NCBI GenBank assembly: GCA_034770075.1 | Contig: CM068379.1 | Location: 24,117,506-24,181,505, forward strand | DNA from: Aralia elata | Lineage: Eukaryota > Streptophyta > Magnoliopsida > Apiales > Araliaceae | Length of the DNA: 64,000 bases | Direction: 5' to 3' | Shown here: positions 45,959 through 55,599 of the stretch, piece by piece | How the letters are laid out: each line of letters starts with the position of its first letter | Numbering within the stretch: position 1 is the first letter of the stretch | Made by a program: the position numbers and the translations under genes | Notes under the pieces: generated by a model | What the model saw: only the letters and a program-made list of their open reading frames with translations | The model's database searches: none | What the model was told of the DNA's origin: nothing

Positions 45959-47130
45959 GTATCAAATTTAAAACTTTTCAGCAATGCAGTTTATATAATT
46001 GAATTAAGTATTCTCCCCGGTGATCATGATATATGCTATAACTCTCATTGGTCATGTTACAAAGAAGGGAAAGTACTTTTAGTTATTAGTTTAACTCCTT
46101 AATTTTCTAGAATTTGATGATATAGAAATGATAACTTTAGACATACCTAATTATTTTGGTGAAACTAAAAACAATGAGGAGGTCTAATGAGGATGAAGTG
46201 TTGAATATATATGGCGGCTCTTCTAGGTTTCCTCATAGCTCTGTGTAGGAAGGATACAGTGTCTGAGTCAAGTTTTCATTTTTGATATGTATACAAAGAA
46301 TTTTTATTCTTTAGCACAAGATCTTTGAGACATCAATATACTTTGACCTTTGTCTGTCTAGTTATCTAAATTTTCTCATTCACTGGGCAATGCAGAAAAA
46401 GGTGTTAAATGATCATGATTGACTGATTATTGACCTTGAGATAAAAGGATGAGCCTGACATGTCTATCTCTTTGCAGTGGCTTAACGCACTCATGACCCC
46501 CTTGGACCCTGCAAAAAGTTTTTCAATTTTATATACTCGTAGACAAGTCCTTGGCATATCACAGAGCCACAGAGGTCCCTGAGTCACACACCTATGTCAT
46601 TTAGCCACATATATGAGTAATTCAGGTCCAAGCTTTGTATATAGATTTATAACCAAGGCTCAAACATGAGGAAATAGACTAAGTTTTAGGTGCATGATGT
46701 AATCGTAAGTAAATTTTATCTGCTGAGATTGAACAAGTTTAGTTTAGAGTTCCAGTTTCCTACCTAAATTATGATATCGATTGGAATGGAAAAGAGGGTA
46801 ATGTGTAGGTTATGTTACCGCTGAAATTATAATGTGAATTTGGAATGAAGAAAGAAAGTAGATATGTATATGTTGTTTGTTTGCTTGTCATTGAGATTTG
46901 TCTCTCGGCAAAATACCATTCTTATTGTTAAATGACTTGGCGGTAAAGTTGACATGGTGTTTCAGCATGTGCTGTTAGTAAATAGGTATAAAAGCTTGTG
47001 CATAAAGAGAGGTAATCTGTTTGTGTATGCAGGAATTACTTGTACATTTTTCTATACATATTCTACTTTTCATTCTATAGCATTTTGATATCTCCTTATA
47101 TGGTCATACAATGTGTTTTTTAATTCTGTT

Positions 47131-47262
47131 TAGTGAACTCAATGATACCATTGTTGAAGCTCAGTTGAGGACAAAATAGATTCCACCTTCACTTCAGACC
47201 AATGATGCAGTTGAAAGTTATTCACAATCTAATATTCGATTACTCATACTGGTAACCATTTC
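47131..47262 (+). other. Exon-like segment in J, not recognised
   Basis: After a TTCTGTTTAG acceptor-like site the sequence reads ELNDTIVEAQLRTK, a stop, then PPSLQTNDAVESYSQSN. It has more even base use than the AT-rich gaps around it. It may be a fragment of a third host gene; I do not recognise it. Confidence 0.35.
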
Positions 47263-47474
47263 TTTTCATGTTTAAACCTCAAAAGAACTAATCAATTACT
47301 CATACTTGTACCTGTTTCTTTTCTATTTTGTAGACTGGAACAAATAATTTTTACTAAGCATGTCTCCAGTAATTTTTTCGGTTCTGCACAAACAAGGACC
47401 CTCTTATGTCAGAAATGAAGCTATTTGATCTTTCCTCGTAAAATGATGTTTTTCCCAAAGTTCATGATCTACAG

Positions 47475-47564
47475 AGTTTTTTGGTTGGATGGACTGTTGG
47501 TTCATGGCCATTATTTTGGGCTCTTTTCATCAGTTTTGTACTTGGAACTTCATATTCAATCAAT
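47475..47564 (+). pseudogene. Captured homogentisate prenyltransferase exon 2
   Basis: After an ACAG acceptor the 90 bases read SFLVGWTVGSWPLFWALF, then ISFVLGTSYSIN, a transmembrane segment of the same UbiA family that directly follows exon 1 in the protein. A GTGAGT donor follows. The donor half is repeated twice more downstream (see 47514-47740). Confidence 0.82.
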
Positions 47565-47740
47565 GTGAGTTGTTTACATAATTACATGAATGAATTTTGG
47601 GCTCTTTTCATCAGTTTTGTACTTGGAACTGCATATTCAATCAATGTGAGTAGTTTACATAATTACATGAATGAATTTTGGGCTCTTTTCATCAGTTTTG
47701 TACTTGGAACTGCATATTCAATCAATGTGAGTTGTTTACT
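47514..47740 (+). repeat. 81-bp tandem triplication of prenyltransferase exon end
   Basis: Units start at 47514, 47595 and 47676 (TTTTGGGCTCTTTTCATCAG) and are nearly identical. Each has the exon end, its GT donor and 30 bases of intron. 81 is divisible by three and no stop is inside, so the three copies read through in one frame, each with WALFISFVLGT. Confidence 0.92.
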
Positions 47741-48000
47741 AACTAAATATAGATATTGTAATGAGTTTTATAGTTATTGTAATGGGTTCAATTGGGAATG
47801 TTTCAAAAAGTTGAGACTTTTTTCTTCTGAAACAATTGATATCAATATACCATGAAGGATCCAACAAGGAATATGAGGAAAATTGGCAATTCCCACTCGG
47901 GAAGGATCTTTAGTGATAGAAGGTGGATTATTCCATTTTTTGCAAGTTTATATCATAACAAAGCTTGTTGAATACTAAATTTGTTATTCTTTTATTTCAG

Positions 48001-48090
48001 TGTGATAAGGCAAATGGATTAATGTACACACAAGAACAAATTGACGAAGTACTGGATGAGTGGGCAGCGTATGTGAGCAGCTACATGTAG
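48001..48090 (+). other. Last-exon-like segment in J, not recognised
   Basis: After a TTTATTTCAG acceptor an open frame reads CDKANGLMYTQEQIDEVL, then DEWAAYVSSYM, and a stop at 48088-48090. It looks like the C-terminal exon of a host gene but I cannot name it. About 250 bases of 3' UTR-like sequence follow. Confidence 0.4.
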
Positions 48091-48369
48091 AGCCTCGAGT
48101 TAACGGTGGATATGTACAGGGTTAGATGAATGTAGTAGCGACATTTTATGGATAGTTTGGTTTATTTTGTGGCTGCATGTAATCAAATTTACAATTCAAT
48201 ATATTTTTGGTGGATGTAATTTGAAATTGTAAACGAATGGTATTATTGGGATGTATTGTTGATACATTTTGGCTTTAAATTTAAATGAGAATTTGGACCT
48301 TTTGTTAGCTATATAGCATGGCATTAGCAGATTGCAGGTGCACTGGTAATATAAGCGAACCACAATTTT

Positions 48370-48770
48370 TTTTTCTTTTTAAAAATGTTGTGTATGTAGC
48401 ACAGCTACAACGTTGTTTCATGATTCCAACATTTGCAAGTTAATCTACAACATTTTAAACATGTCATTTTTCGATGGTTTAAAAATGTTATATAGATTTG
48501 TCTAAATAGATGACACATTATAAACGTTGTATAAATTCGGCTAAACGTTGTCTATGATATTAAACTACAACGTTTTCGAGAATCTACTAATTTATGAAAA
48601 ACAAATCTACAACGTTGTTTGTTTAAAAATGTTGTATAATGTGCCTAACTACAACATTTTAAAACATTGTATAAAGGGTGTCAAATAGATGACACCCTTA
48701 ACCACGACGTTTTGCTGACAGAAACCACAACGTTGGTTATGCGTTATTTATTTACTGTTTTGTAGTAGTG
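48370..48770. repeat. Right subterminal repeats and TIR of J
   Basis: Many CTACAACGTT / AAAATGTTGT copies appear in both orientations, with a GGGTGTCAAATAGATGACACCC hairpin-type stretch (20-base core shown in part) near 48678. It ends in the inverted terminal repeat ...TTTTGTAGTAGTG. Confidence 0.8.
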
Positions 48771-48773
48771 AGT

Positions 48774-49778
48774 TATTATTATGTTCTAGTTCTTATTAGA
48801 AACATTATTTCAATTCCATTGTTGGACAAGGAAGGTTTTCATATTATAATAAAGAACAATAGTTGTTATATTTATAATGACAATGTTTTGTATGGAACTG
48901 GTAGATTAATTGATGGTCTTTACGTACTTGACTTACATGAAAATATTTTGCAAATTGAACAAACTAATAAAAGAAAAAGAGATGATGTGAATCATACCTT
49001 CATATGGCATTGCAGACTCGGTCATATTAATGAAACAAGACTAAACATGTTGCATAAAGATGGGCTTTTAGAGCCATTTGATTTTGAATCATATCCAACT
49101 TGTGAGTCTTGTCTCATGGGAAAGATGACTAAATCTTCATTTAGTGGACATGGAGAAAGAGTTGCAGGATTGTTAGAGTTGGTACACATAGATGTACGTG
49201 GACCTATGACAATAGATGCACGAGGAGGGTATTCTTATTTCATTACTTTCACTGATAATCATTCGAGATTCGGATATGTATATTTGATGAAATACAAATC
49301 TAAATCATTTGAAAGGTTTAAAGAATTCAGAAGTGAAGTGGAGAAACAAACTGGCAAGAGTATTAAGATTCTTCGATCAGATCGAGGAGGAGAATACTTA
49401 AGCAATGAGTTTCTTAATCATCTCAAAGATAACAGTATTCTCTCACAATGGATGCCTCTTGGTACACCACAACTTAACGATGTCTCTGAAAGGAGAAATC
49501 ATACCTTGTTAGACATGGTGTAGTCCATGATGAGTTTTATCGATCTTCCAATATCCTTCTAGGGTTATGCCCTAGAGATGGTTGCGTATCTACTAAATAA
49601 GGTCCCCTCAAAATTCGTCCCTAAGACTCCATATGAGTTATGGATAGGGAGGAAACCTAGTCTTAAGCATGTTAAGATTTGGGGATGTCCAGATTATGTG
49701 AAAAGGTTTCAGAATGATAAGCTTGGGACAAGATCTGATAAATGCAGATTTGTGGGATATCCTAAAGAAAGTTTATGA
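48774..49778 (+). pseudogene. Copia E integrase
   Basis: After the CACTA the copia frame resumes. The zinc-binding module is HCRLGHINETRLNMLHKDGL followed by CESCLMGKM. The core has HIDVRGPM, then ITFTDNHSRFGYVYLM, the second aspartate in ILRSDRGGEYLSN and the glutamate in SERRNHTLLDMV. Stops at 49521 and near 49560 replace expected glutamine and tryptophan; another is at 49776. The later part (YELWIGRKPSLKHVKIWGC) is intact. Catalytic residues are all present. Confidence 0.9.
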
Positions 49779-50948
49779 TACTATTTCTATAATCCTACTA
49801 AGAAAAAGGTGTTTGTTGCGAAACATGCTACCTTCTTGGAAAAGGAGTTTATCCTTGAAGGGACTAGTGGGACGAAAATAGATCTTGAAGAAATTTAAGA
49901 ACCACAAACTACTACAGGTTAAGTGGATGAACCTGTCCAAGTAGAGATACCTTTTGTACCACAACCAAGTCATAAATCTGAAAGAGTACTGAAGATACCT
50001 GAAAGGTATGGATTCATCATAGATGATGATGATGATAAGGTGTGTATCATAAAGGATGATGATCTAGTAACATACGACGAGGCAATGAGTAGTAAAGACT
50101 CAAAGAAATGGCAAACTGCTATGAAATCCAAAATGAAATCCATGTATGAGAATCAAGTATGGACTTTGGTTACTCCACCGAAAGGCATAGTGCCTATAGG
50201 GTGCAAATGGATCTTTAAAAGAAAGACTAGAGTAGATGGCAAGGTAGAGACCTATAAGGCCAGATTGATGGCAAAAGGTTTCAAATAAAGGCAAGGAGTT
50301 GACTATGACGAAACCTTCTCACCAGTTGCAATGCGAAAGTCCATTCGGATTTTGCTTGCAATTGCAGCTTACTATGACTACGAGATATGACAAATGGACG
50401 TGAAAACGACCTTCCTCAATGGGAAACTAGAAGAGGCTATGTACATGATACAGCCAGAAGGATTTGTTTTAAAAGTTAGAACAAATTAAGTTTGTAAACT
50501 ACAACGATCCATTTATGGATTGAAGCAAGCTTCTCGCAGATAGAACATCCGTTTTGATGAGACAATCAAGGAGTTTGATTTTATCAAAAACGAGGATGAA
50601 CCTTGTATATACAAGAAGGTTAGTGGGAGCGCTGTGACATTCCTAGTACTATATGTTGATGATATATTACTTATAGGGAATGACATTCCAATGCTACAAT
50701 CAGTAAAGATATGGTTGTCTAAACACTTCTCCATGAAGGACTTGGGAGAAGCATCATATATTTTGGAGATAAAAATATATAAAGATAAATCTAAAAGGAT
50801 TTTTGGCTTGACCCAAGGAATGTACATTGATTCGATGTTAAAGAAGTTTTACATGGAAAATTCCAAAAGAGGACTCATACCGATGAGTTTTGGAGTGAAT
50901 CTCTCTAAGAAATGTCCCCAAAGACACATGAAGAGAGAGATCGCATGA
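49779..50948 (+). pseudogene. Copia E reverse transcriptase
   Basis: One frame from the acidic linker (PERYGFIIDDDDDKVCIIKD) through the copia RT start (QVWTLVTPPKGIVPIGCKWI, then FKRKTRVDGKVETYKARLMA), RQGVDYDETFSPVAMRKSIR and the catalytic LYVDDILLIGND near 50649-50680. Stops lie near 49899, 49920, 50286, 50388, 50487 and 50541. The active site is intact, in contrast to array B. A frameshift near 50920 moves the rest into another frame. Confidence 0.9.
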
Positions 50949-51638
50949 GTAAGATACCTTATGCTTTGGCAAAAGGATCTATCATGTATGTGATGATATG
51001 TACGAGACTTGATGTTGCTTATGCACTAGGTGTAACAAGCAGATATCAGTCTAATCCTGGAGAAAAACACTGGAAAGTGGTGAAAAACATTCTAAAGTAC
51101 TTAAGAAGAACTAAGGATGTGTTTCTAGTGTATGGTGGGTCTGATTTGAAACTAGAGGGCTATACAGACTCAAGTTTTCAGACTGACCAAGACAACAACA
51201 AATCCACCTCAGGTTATGACTTTATCCTAAATGGTGGTACAGGTAGTTGAAAAAGTTCCAAGCAGTAAACAGTTGTTGATTCAGTGACAGAAGCAGAGTA
51301 CATAGCTGCAAGTAAAGCTGCAAAGGAAGCTGTTTGGATGAAGAAGTTCATTACTGAACTTGGAGTAGTTCCTAGCATACAAGGACCAGTGCCTGTATAT
51401 TGTGACAACACTAGAGCTGTTGCACAAGCTAAAGAACCCAGGTCTCATTAGAAATCCAAGCATGTGTTGCGGCGCTTTCATCTGATTAGAGAAATCGTTG
51501 AAAAATGAGATGTCACCTTAGAGAGAGTGGACTCTCAAAACTACATCGCAGATCCATTTACTAAAGCGTTAACTCAGCAACAGTTTGATCGTCACTTAGA
51601 GAAGATGGTATTAGATACCAAGGCAATTTGCTTTAGTG
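50912..51638 (+). pseudogene. Copia E RT C-terminus and RNase H
   Basis: The frame gives YALAKGSIMYVMICTRLDVA and then RNase H: LEGYTDSSFQTDQDN, TEAEYIAASKAAKEAVWMKK, VPVYCDNTRAV, HVLRRFHLIREIVEK and NYIADPFTKALTQQQFDRHL. The catalytic D, E, D and D are kept. Stops at 51248 and a few codons on, near 51450 and near 51506 break it. The ORF end overlaps the LTR start. Confidence 0.88.
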
Positions 51639-51650
51639 CAAGTGGGAGAT
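51639..51650 (+). other. Polypurine tract of copia E
   Basis: CAAGTGGGAGAT directly before the 3' LTR. Confidence 0.88.
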
Positions 51651-52897
51651 TGAAAGTAGTATACCCTAAAGCCAATCACATTCGATGTGATGAGTATTTA
51701 CTTTGTAATCTTATTCATTTATTAATAAGAGAATTTATTTAATTAAAAGGCATCCTTTATCCATGTTAATTAGTTGAATTAATAAATATAATGTGATAAA
51801 CCCATAGTTTTCGAGCAATAATTTTAGAATCATGATGTTGATCATGCTAATGAGATCTAAATTCAAGATAGCTCAAAACTAAAGTGTTCCTAATCGTATG
51901 GATCACTAATGTGGAGTTACTGATTCCGGATAGATTAGTACATACTATGCTTGCTTTGTTAAAGAGGATGATTGATCTCATAATCATTTGTGTGGAGACA
52001 CTAAAGCAAGTATGTGGGTGCTTATTGGAGAATAAGTTCATTGAACATGACTTGAATAAAGGAACCCTAATGGAGTTTTACATGCCTGTTAATAGGTGTT
52101 CCTATAGTGATAGTAGTACAAGTGATCTTTGGACTTGAGATCATCATAGTATCTTATATATACTGAGTTATGTTTTGTCATATTCCTTCATACTCTAGGG
52201 TATGTTGTAGGGTATATTCAGATATAACAAAGTATATATGGAGATAAGTGAATGATTAACAAAGGATCTACCATTTCTAGTAAAGGGAGAGAATGTCCTA
52301 TGTGATTTGATAAAGTGATAACTCAGAAAACCCTACCCAGGGTTAAATGAAAATTAGAAAGGAGTTTCTAATTTACATTAACTAGAGTTGTGCATTTTAG
52401 AATCGAAATACATATGATCAAATAAATAAAACTTGACAGTAATTCCATGTTTTATATTTGATCAGGACATTTCATGGTAGAAGGATTGAATTGTGCGGTA
52501 ACTATTCATGGAATAGGTTCTTTGTATTCATTGTGATAATTCTTTATGATTGAACGTTGAATTTAGATTATTCGGATAGTCATAATACATTATTTATAAG
52601 GTGTCACTCGTAGTATAGAATGAATATTATTTATTTATATTTGAATTAAAGGAGCATAATTCATTATAAATAATATTAGAATGGTTCTAATTTATTTATT
52701 CTACTTACCGGCTTAATATTGAACATAGAGGGTCACACCATAAAAGAGTGAAATATAATTTTAGAAGTGATTGGCTTAATAATAATAAATTAAGTGTATT
52801 TAATTTATTAGTAGAATAAATTAATTAGCTTAATATTTATAATTAAGTATTTGGAGAAATACTAAATTATAAATTAATAAGAGTAGTCATCATCATC

Positions 52898-52962
<65 letters not shown>

Positions 52963-53038
52963 ATTATTATTAAATTGACCAAATAATAATAATAAAGTAT
53001 TTGGAGAAATACTAAATTATAAATAAATAAGAGGAATC

Positions 53039-53106
<68 letters not shown>

Positions 53107-53523
53107 GGAGAAGGCTTATTGTGGGATAGACTAATGCTAATGCAATTTTGCATGTATTCTCAAAATCCTAAATAGTTATTAGAGAAAACTAGGGTTAGAC
53201 GCCCAAGGTCTAGTAGAACCTAAATTCTTCTTCTTCAATCAATATACTCTTGGTGGATCACCTCTTGGGCTTTATACACTATTGTAACGAACGTTTGATT
53301 CGAGGAATTAGAGAAGAACGCGAAGAAGCAAAGGAGGTGAACTCATAGTTGTTCAAAGGTTGAATCTGCAAAGGTATAATTCCTTATTCTTCATTGTTGT
53401 TTAATTAATAATATTGCATAAGGTGATTCCTGGGATTGTAGAAAATTTTAAATTGCTTTATTGCATGTTTCTGTTGCGTTTCAATTAGATTGTATGCTCT
53501 GATCTTGTTTCTGCAAACCGACA
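51651..53523 (+). repeat. 3' LTR of copia E
   Basis: It starts TGAAAGTAGTATACCC like LTR2 and LTR3 and follows them through. The end is set at GCAAACCGACA by comparison with CAAACCTAACA. It is longer (1873 bp) because of a duplicated (ATT)n segment and has diverged near its end, so the last bases are less sure. The flank CCACT may be the target duplication. Confidence 0.82.
52846..53105 (+). repeat. 150-bp duplication with (ATT)n runs in LTR of E
   Basis: AGTATTTGGAGAAATACTAA occurs at 52846 and again at 52996. Each copy is followed by an (ATT)n run (about 52888-52961 and 53039-53105). The array B LTRs have only one short ATT run here. An Ile-rich ORF on the minus strand is only this repeat. 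Confidence 0.88.
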
Positions 53524-54439
53524 CCACTTTAGAATTGTTAGAGCCCTGAAAGATGTAGACAGGATTAGAGATTATGATTGGGGCTCCTACACATTCGCCT
53601 ACTTTCTCTAGGGGATACGTTTGCGATTTGAGGGTCAAATAGAGGCTTGGCTCGGCCTTTACCCTTTCCTCATGGTAGGTCTCCTTGTTTCATCCTTTTT
53701 TCAGTTCTTTCTATCTTTTGTCGTATTTAATCAAGTATTCATTGTTTGTAATTTAGTTCTGGGCATATGAGCGGCTCCCACCTATCGCCACATTGGGCCT
53801 TGATACTTATCCCCTAGGTCATCGTTGGCACTACAGTAGTCTAGTAGAGACACATGTTGCAGATAACTTCACCCATTGTCGCCTTCAGTTGGAGGGGAGT
53901 TGTATCTCGGGGAAAGAGATTTCTACTACGTGATTGGGGAGATTCGCATTCCATTCCATCCACCACCTTAGAGGTTCTGGCCTGTAGATACACATATTGC
54001 AGAGGTCCTTGTGGAGGGTAAGGATGGTTGTCGATTATTCGATGGGCCCAGTACCTCAGATACTTTTTGTTCATGGTGGAGACCTCATACCAATATGTTC
54101 ACAAACTCGAGCCACGCATTTCATGGGCGACATCATTCCAGGCTTAGTCATGATGACGAATTAGATGGATTGTGTTCAGGAGGCGACTCATTTAGATCAG
54201 ATAGATACTTTGTCTTACCGGTTGGAGCAACTGTCTTTCTTTATTTGTTAGCTAGACAAAGACCTAGTAGAGGCATATGCTAGTGACCCTAAGAGATCTG
54301 ATTCTGGCTCTGGTGGTCCTGATGTTCATGGGGTAGGTCCTTCGACATCTTATCGATTGGATACAGACTTTTATGTAGGGGGCCAAACTATGAGGATCTT
54401 GGGAGAGTTGCCCATTTTGATGATACCTCCTCTTTTATA
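53524..54439 (+). pseudogene. Plant mobile-domain-like gene remnant, C-terminal part
   Basis: Oldest sequence in the window, outside E. An exon reads IVRALKDVDRIRDYDWGSYT, a stop, and EGQIEAWLGLYPFLM, with a GTAGGT donor at 53675. After an intron ending TTTAG at 53756 it continues FWAYERLPPIATLGLDTYPL and GHRWHYSSLVETHVADNF, then shifts frame (VLVEGKDGCRLFDGPSTSDT). It ends in a serine/glycine-rich tail with a stop near 54437. The DYDWGS...VWAYERIP pattern recalls plant-specific mobile-domain / DUF1985-type proteins carried by transposons. The assignment is tentative. Confidence 0.4.
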
Positions 54440-54756
54440 GATCAACTTGATTTCTTTTAGATGCACTATATTTGATTCATGGGGTATCCGTGCTCCAGTA
54501 CTTCTTATCATCTTATACATTTTATTTAGATTTTTACATTCATGTATGTATGTACAGATATTTCATGTATGGATGGATAATCTTTCATGTATGGATTCGT
54601 TTTATTATTTATGCCTAATCAGTTATTTGTCGTCATCACACGTATTTTTTTGGCTATTTTATTGTCATGATGCATGCTCATTTATCTTCAATGTAACATA
54701 ATATGTATGCTTAATAGAAATGACCTATGTTTAGTCTTTTTGATATTACTTTACAG
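54440..54756 (+). other. Spacer between mobile-domain remnants
   Basis: AT-rich, with no coding similarity. It ends TTTACAG just before an ATG, so it may be an intron or a 5' region. Nothing else is seen. Confidence 0.4.
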
Positions 54757-55599
54757 ATGTCATCATCGTCAGTTATTCGTTTGAATTGCTCTTTAGCTGG
54801 AGCAGTGCCTCGCCTCTTGAGATCATGGTTTGATGATTTCCCTCCTCATGATTAGTCTACCGTTCAAAGGTTATCAAGCCATTTTGTTGATATACTTACA
54901 TTTGTTATTCCAAAGGGTTTTGTCGACGAAATGCTACCACATTGGGTTCCTAAGCGAAATATATTTAAGATTGATGGATATGAGTTGACTTTGACTCTAG
55001 AGGAGTGGGCTCAGATTTCAGGACTTGCATTGTCTAGACCTTGCGCTAGGGTGACTATAAGCAGCATGCGCCGTCATTTCATCACTGATTTGGGCTTGAC
55101 TAGGGTAGATGTGCTTGGAGAGGCACCAGAGGGGCCCATCATTTCTATGGAGTTTATACTGGAGCATTTTGGCTCCCCTGATGGATATACCACTCATCGA
55201 ACCCAATTCCGTCTATCTAAGGAGGAGTGGCATGCGGTTTGAGTGGATGTTTTGCTTACCTGTATTATTTCTTACTTGTACATGTCAATGTATATGGACC
55301 ACCTTGATGTCAGGGTGATTATGGCGGTTCGTATGGCAAGGTTATACCATATTGCCTATGATTTGTTTTGAGGCCTTTATTTCTCTATCATACTACCAGA
55401 CATTTGAGGACCGTGATTTCAGCGGTAGTTTGATTTTGCTCTATATCTGGGGTATGTCCGATATTGGTCCCATTGGCAGCTTTAAACCTAAGGCTTTTTA
55501 TTTTGGTCACGACATTTATTCTCGATTGCTCTTCATCTGACCCCTTATGTTAATGGATCGTCTTGGGCAGAGTTCCTTTTGATTCTTGAGGATCCATAC
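54757..55599 (+). pseudogene. Plant mobile-domain (DUF7745-like) remnant, N-terminal part
   Basis: The ATG at 54757 opens MSSSSVIRLNCSLAGAVPRL; the frame holds to about 55370 with stops at 54853 and 55240. LLPHW-type region: FVDEMLPHWVPKRNIFKIDG, then YELTLTLEEWAQISGLALSR, EGPIISMEFILEHFG and LSKEEWHAV. After a shift, FEDRDFSGSLILLYIWGMSD follows. The T(L/P)TLEE(W/I)..I.GL pattern and the later layout resemble DUF7745 / plant mobile-domain proteins. It is cut at 55599 by element G; CATAC (55595-55599) is G's expected target duplication. Confidence 0.45.

Larger units (their letters stand above)
44835..48770 (+). mobile_element. Non-autonomous CACTA transposon J with captured genes
   Basis: It starts CACTAGTACAAAGTAGTAAA and ends, on the other strand, CACTACTACAAAACAGTAAA. 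It is flanked by the 3-bp duplication AGT (44832-44834, 48771-48773), and removal restores the copia reading. Subterminal repeats of an ACAACGTT type fill both ends. No transposase is seen. Instead the 3.9 kb hold host-gene pieces with intron-like gaps: the first exon of an ABCF1-like gene and two exons of a homogentisate prenyltransferase. The pieces share the + orientation, here taken as the strand. Confidence 0.92.
31550..53523 (+). mobile_element. Ty1/copia element E, host of four insertions
   Basis: Same family as array B (same leader, gag, polypurine tract and LTR). Its 5' LTR and the first part of the leader lie left of element D, outside the window. Inside it are F (31980-36258), H (37790-44655) and J (44835-48770). 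Removing D and these three leaves about 6.9 kb visible. The polyprotein reads mostly in two frames with scattered stops, the best preserved copia copy here. Confidence 0.9.

Noticed and set aside
53041..53105. CRISPR-like or satellite array
   Set aside because: The repeats here are microsatellites and tandem duplications without regular repeat-spacer structure; nothing in the window is CRISPR-like.
52893..53153. Isoleucine-rich ORF on the minus strand
   Set aside because: It is only the (ATT)n microsatellites read as codons.
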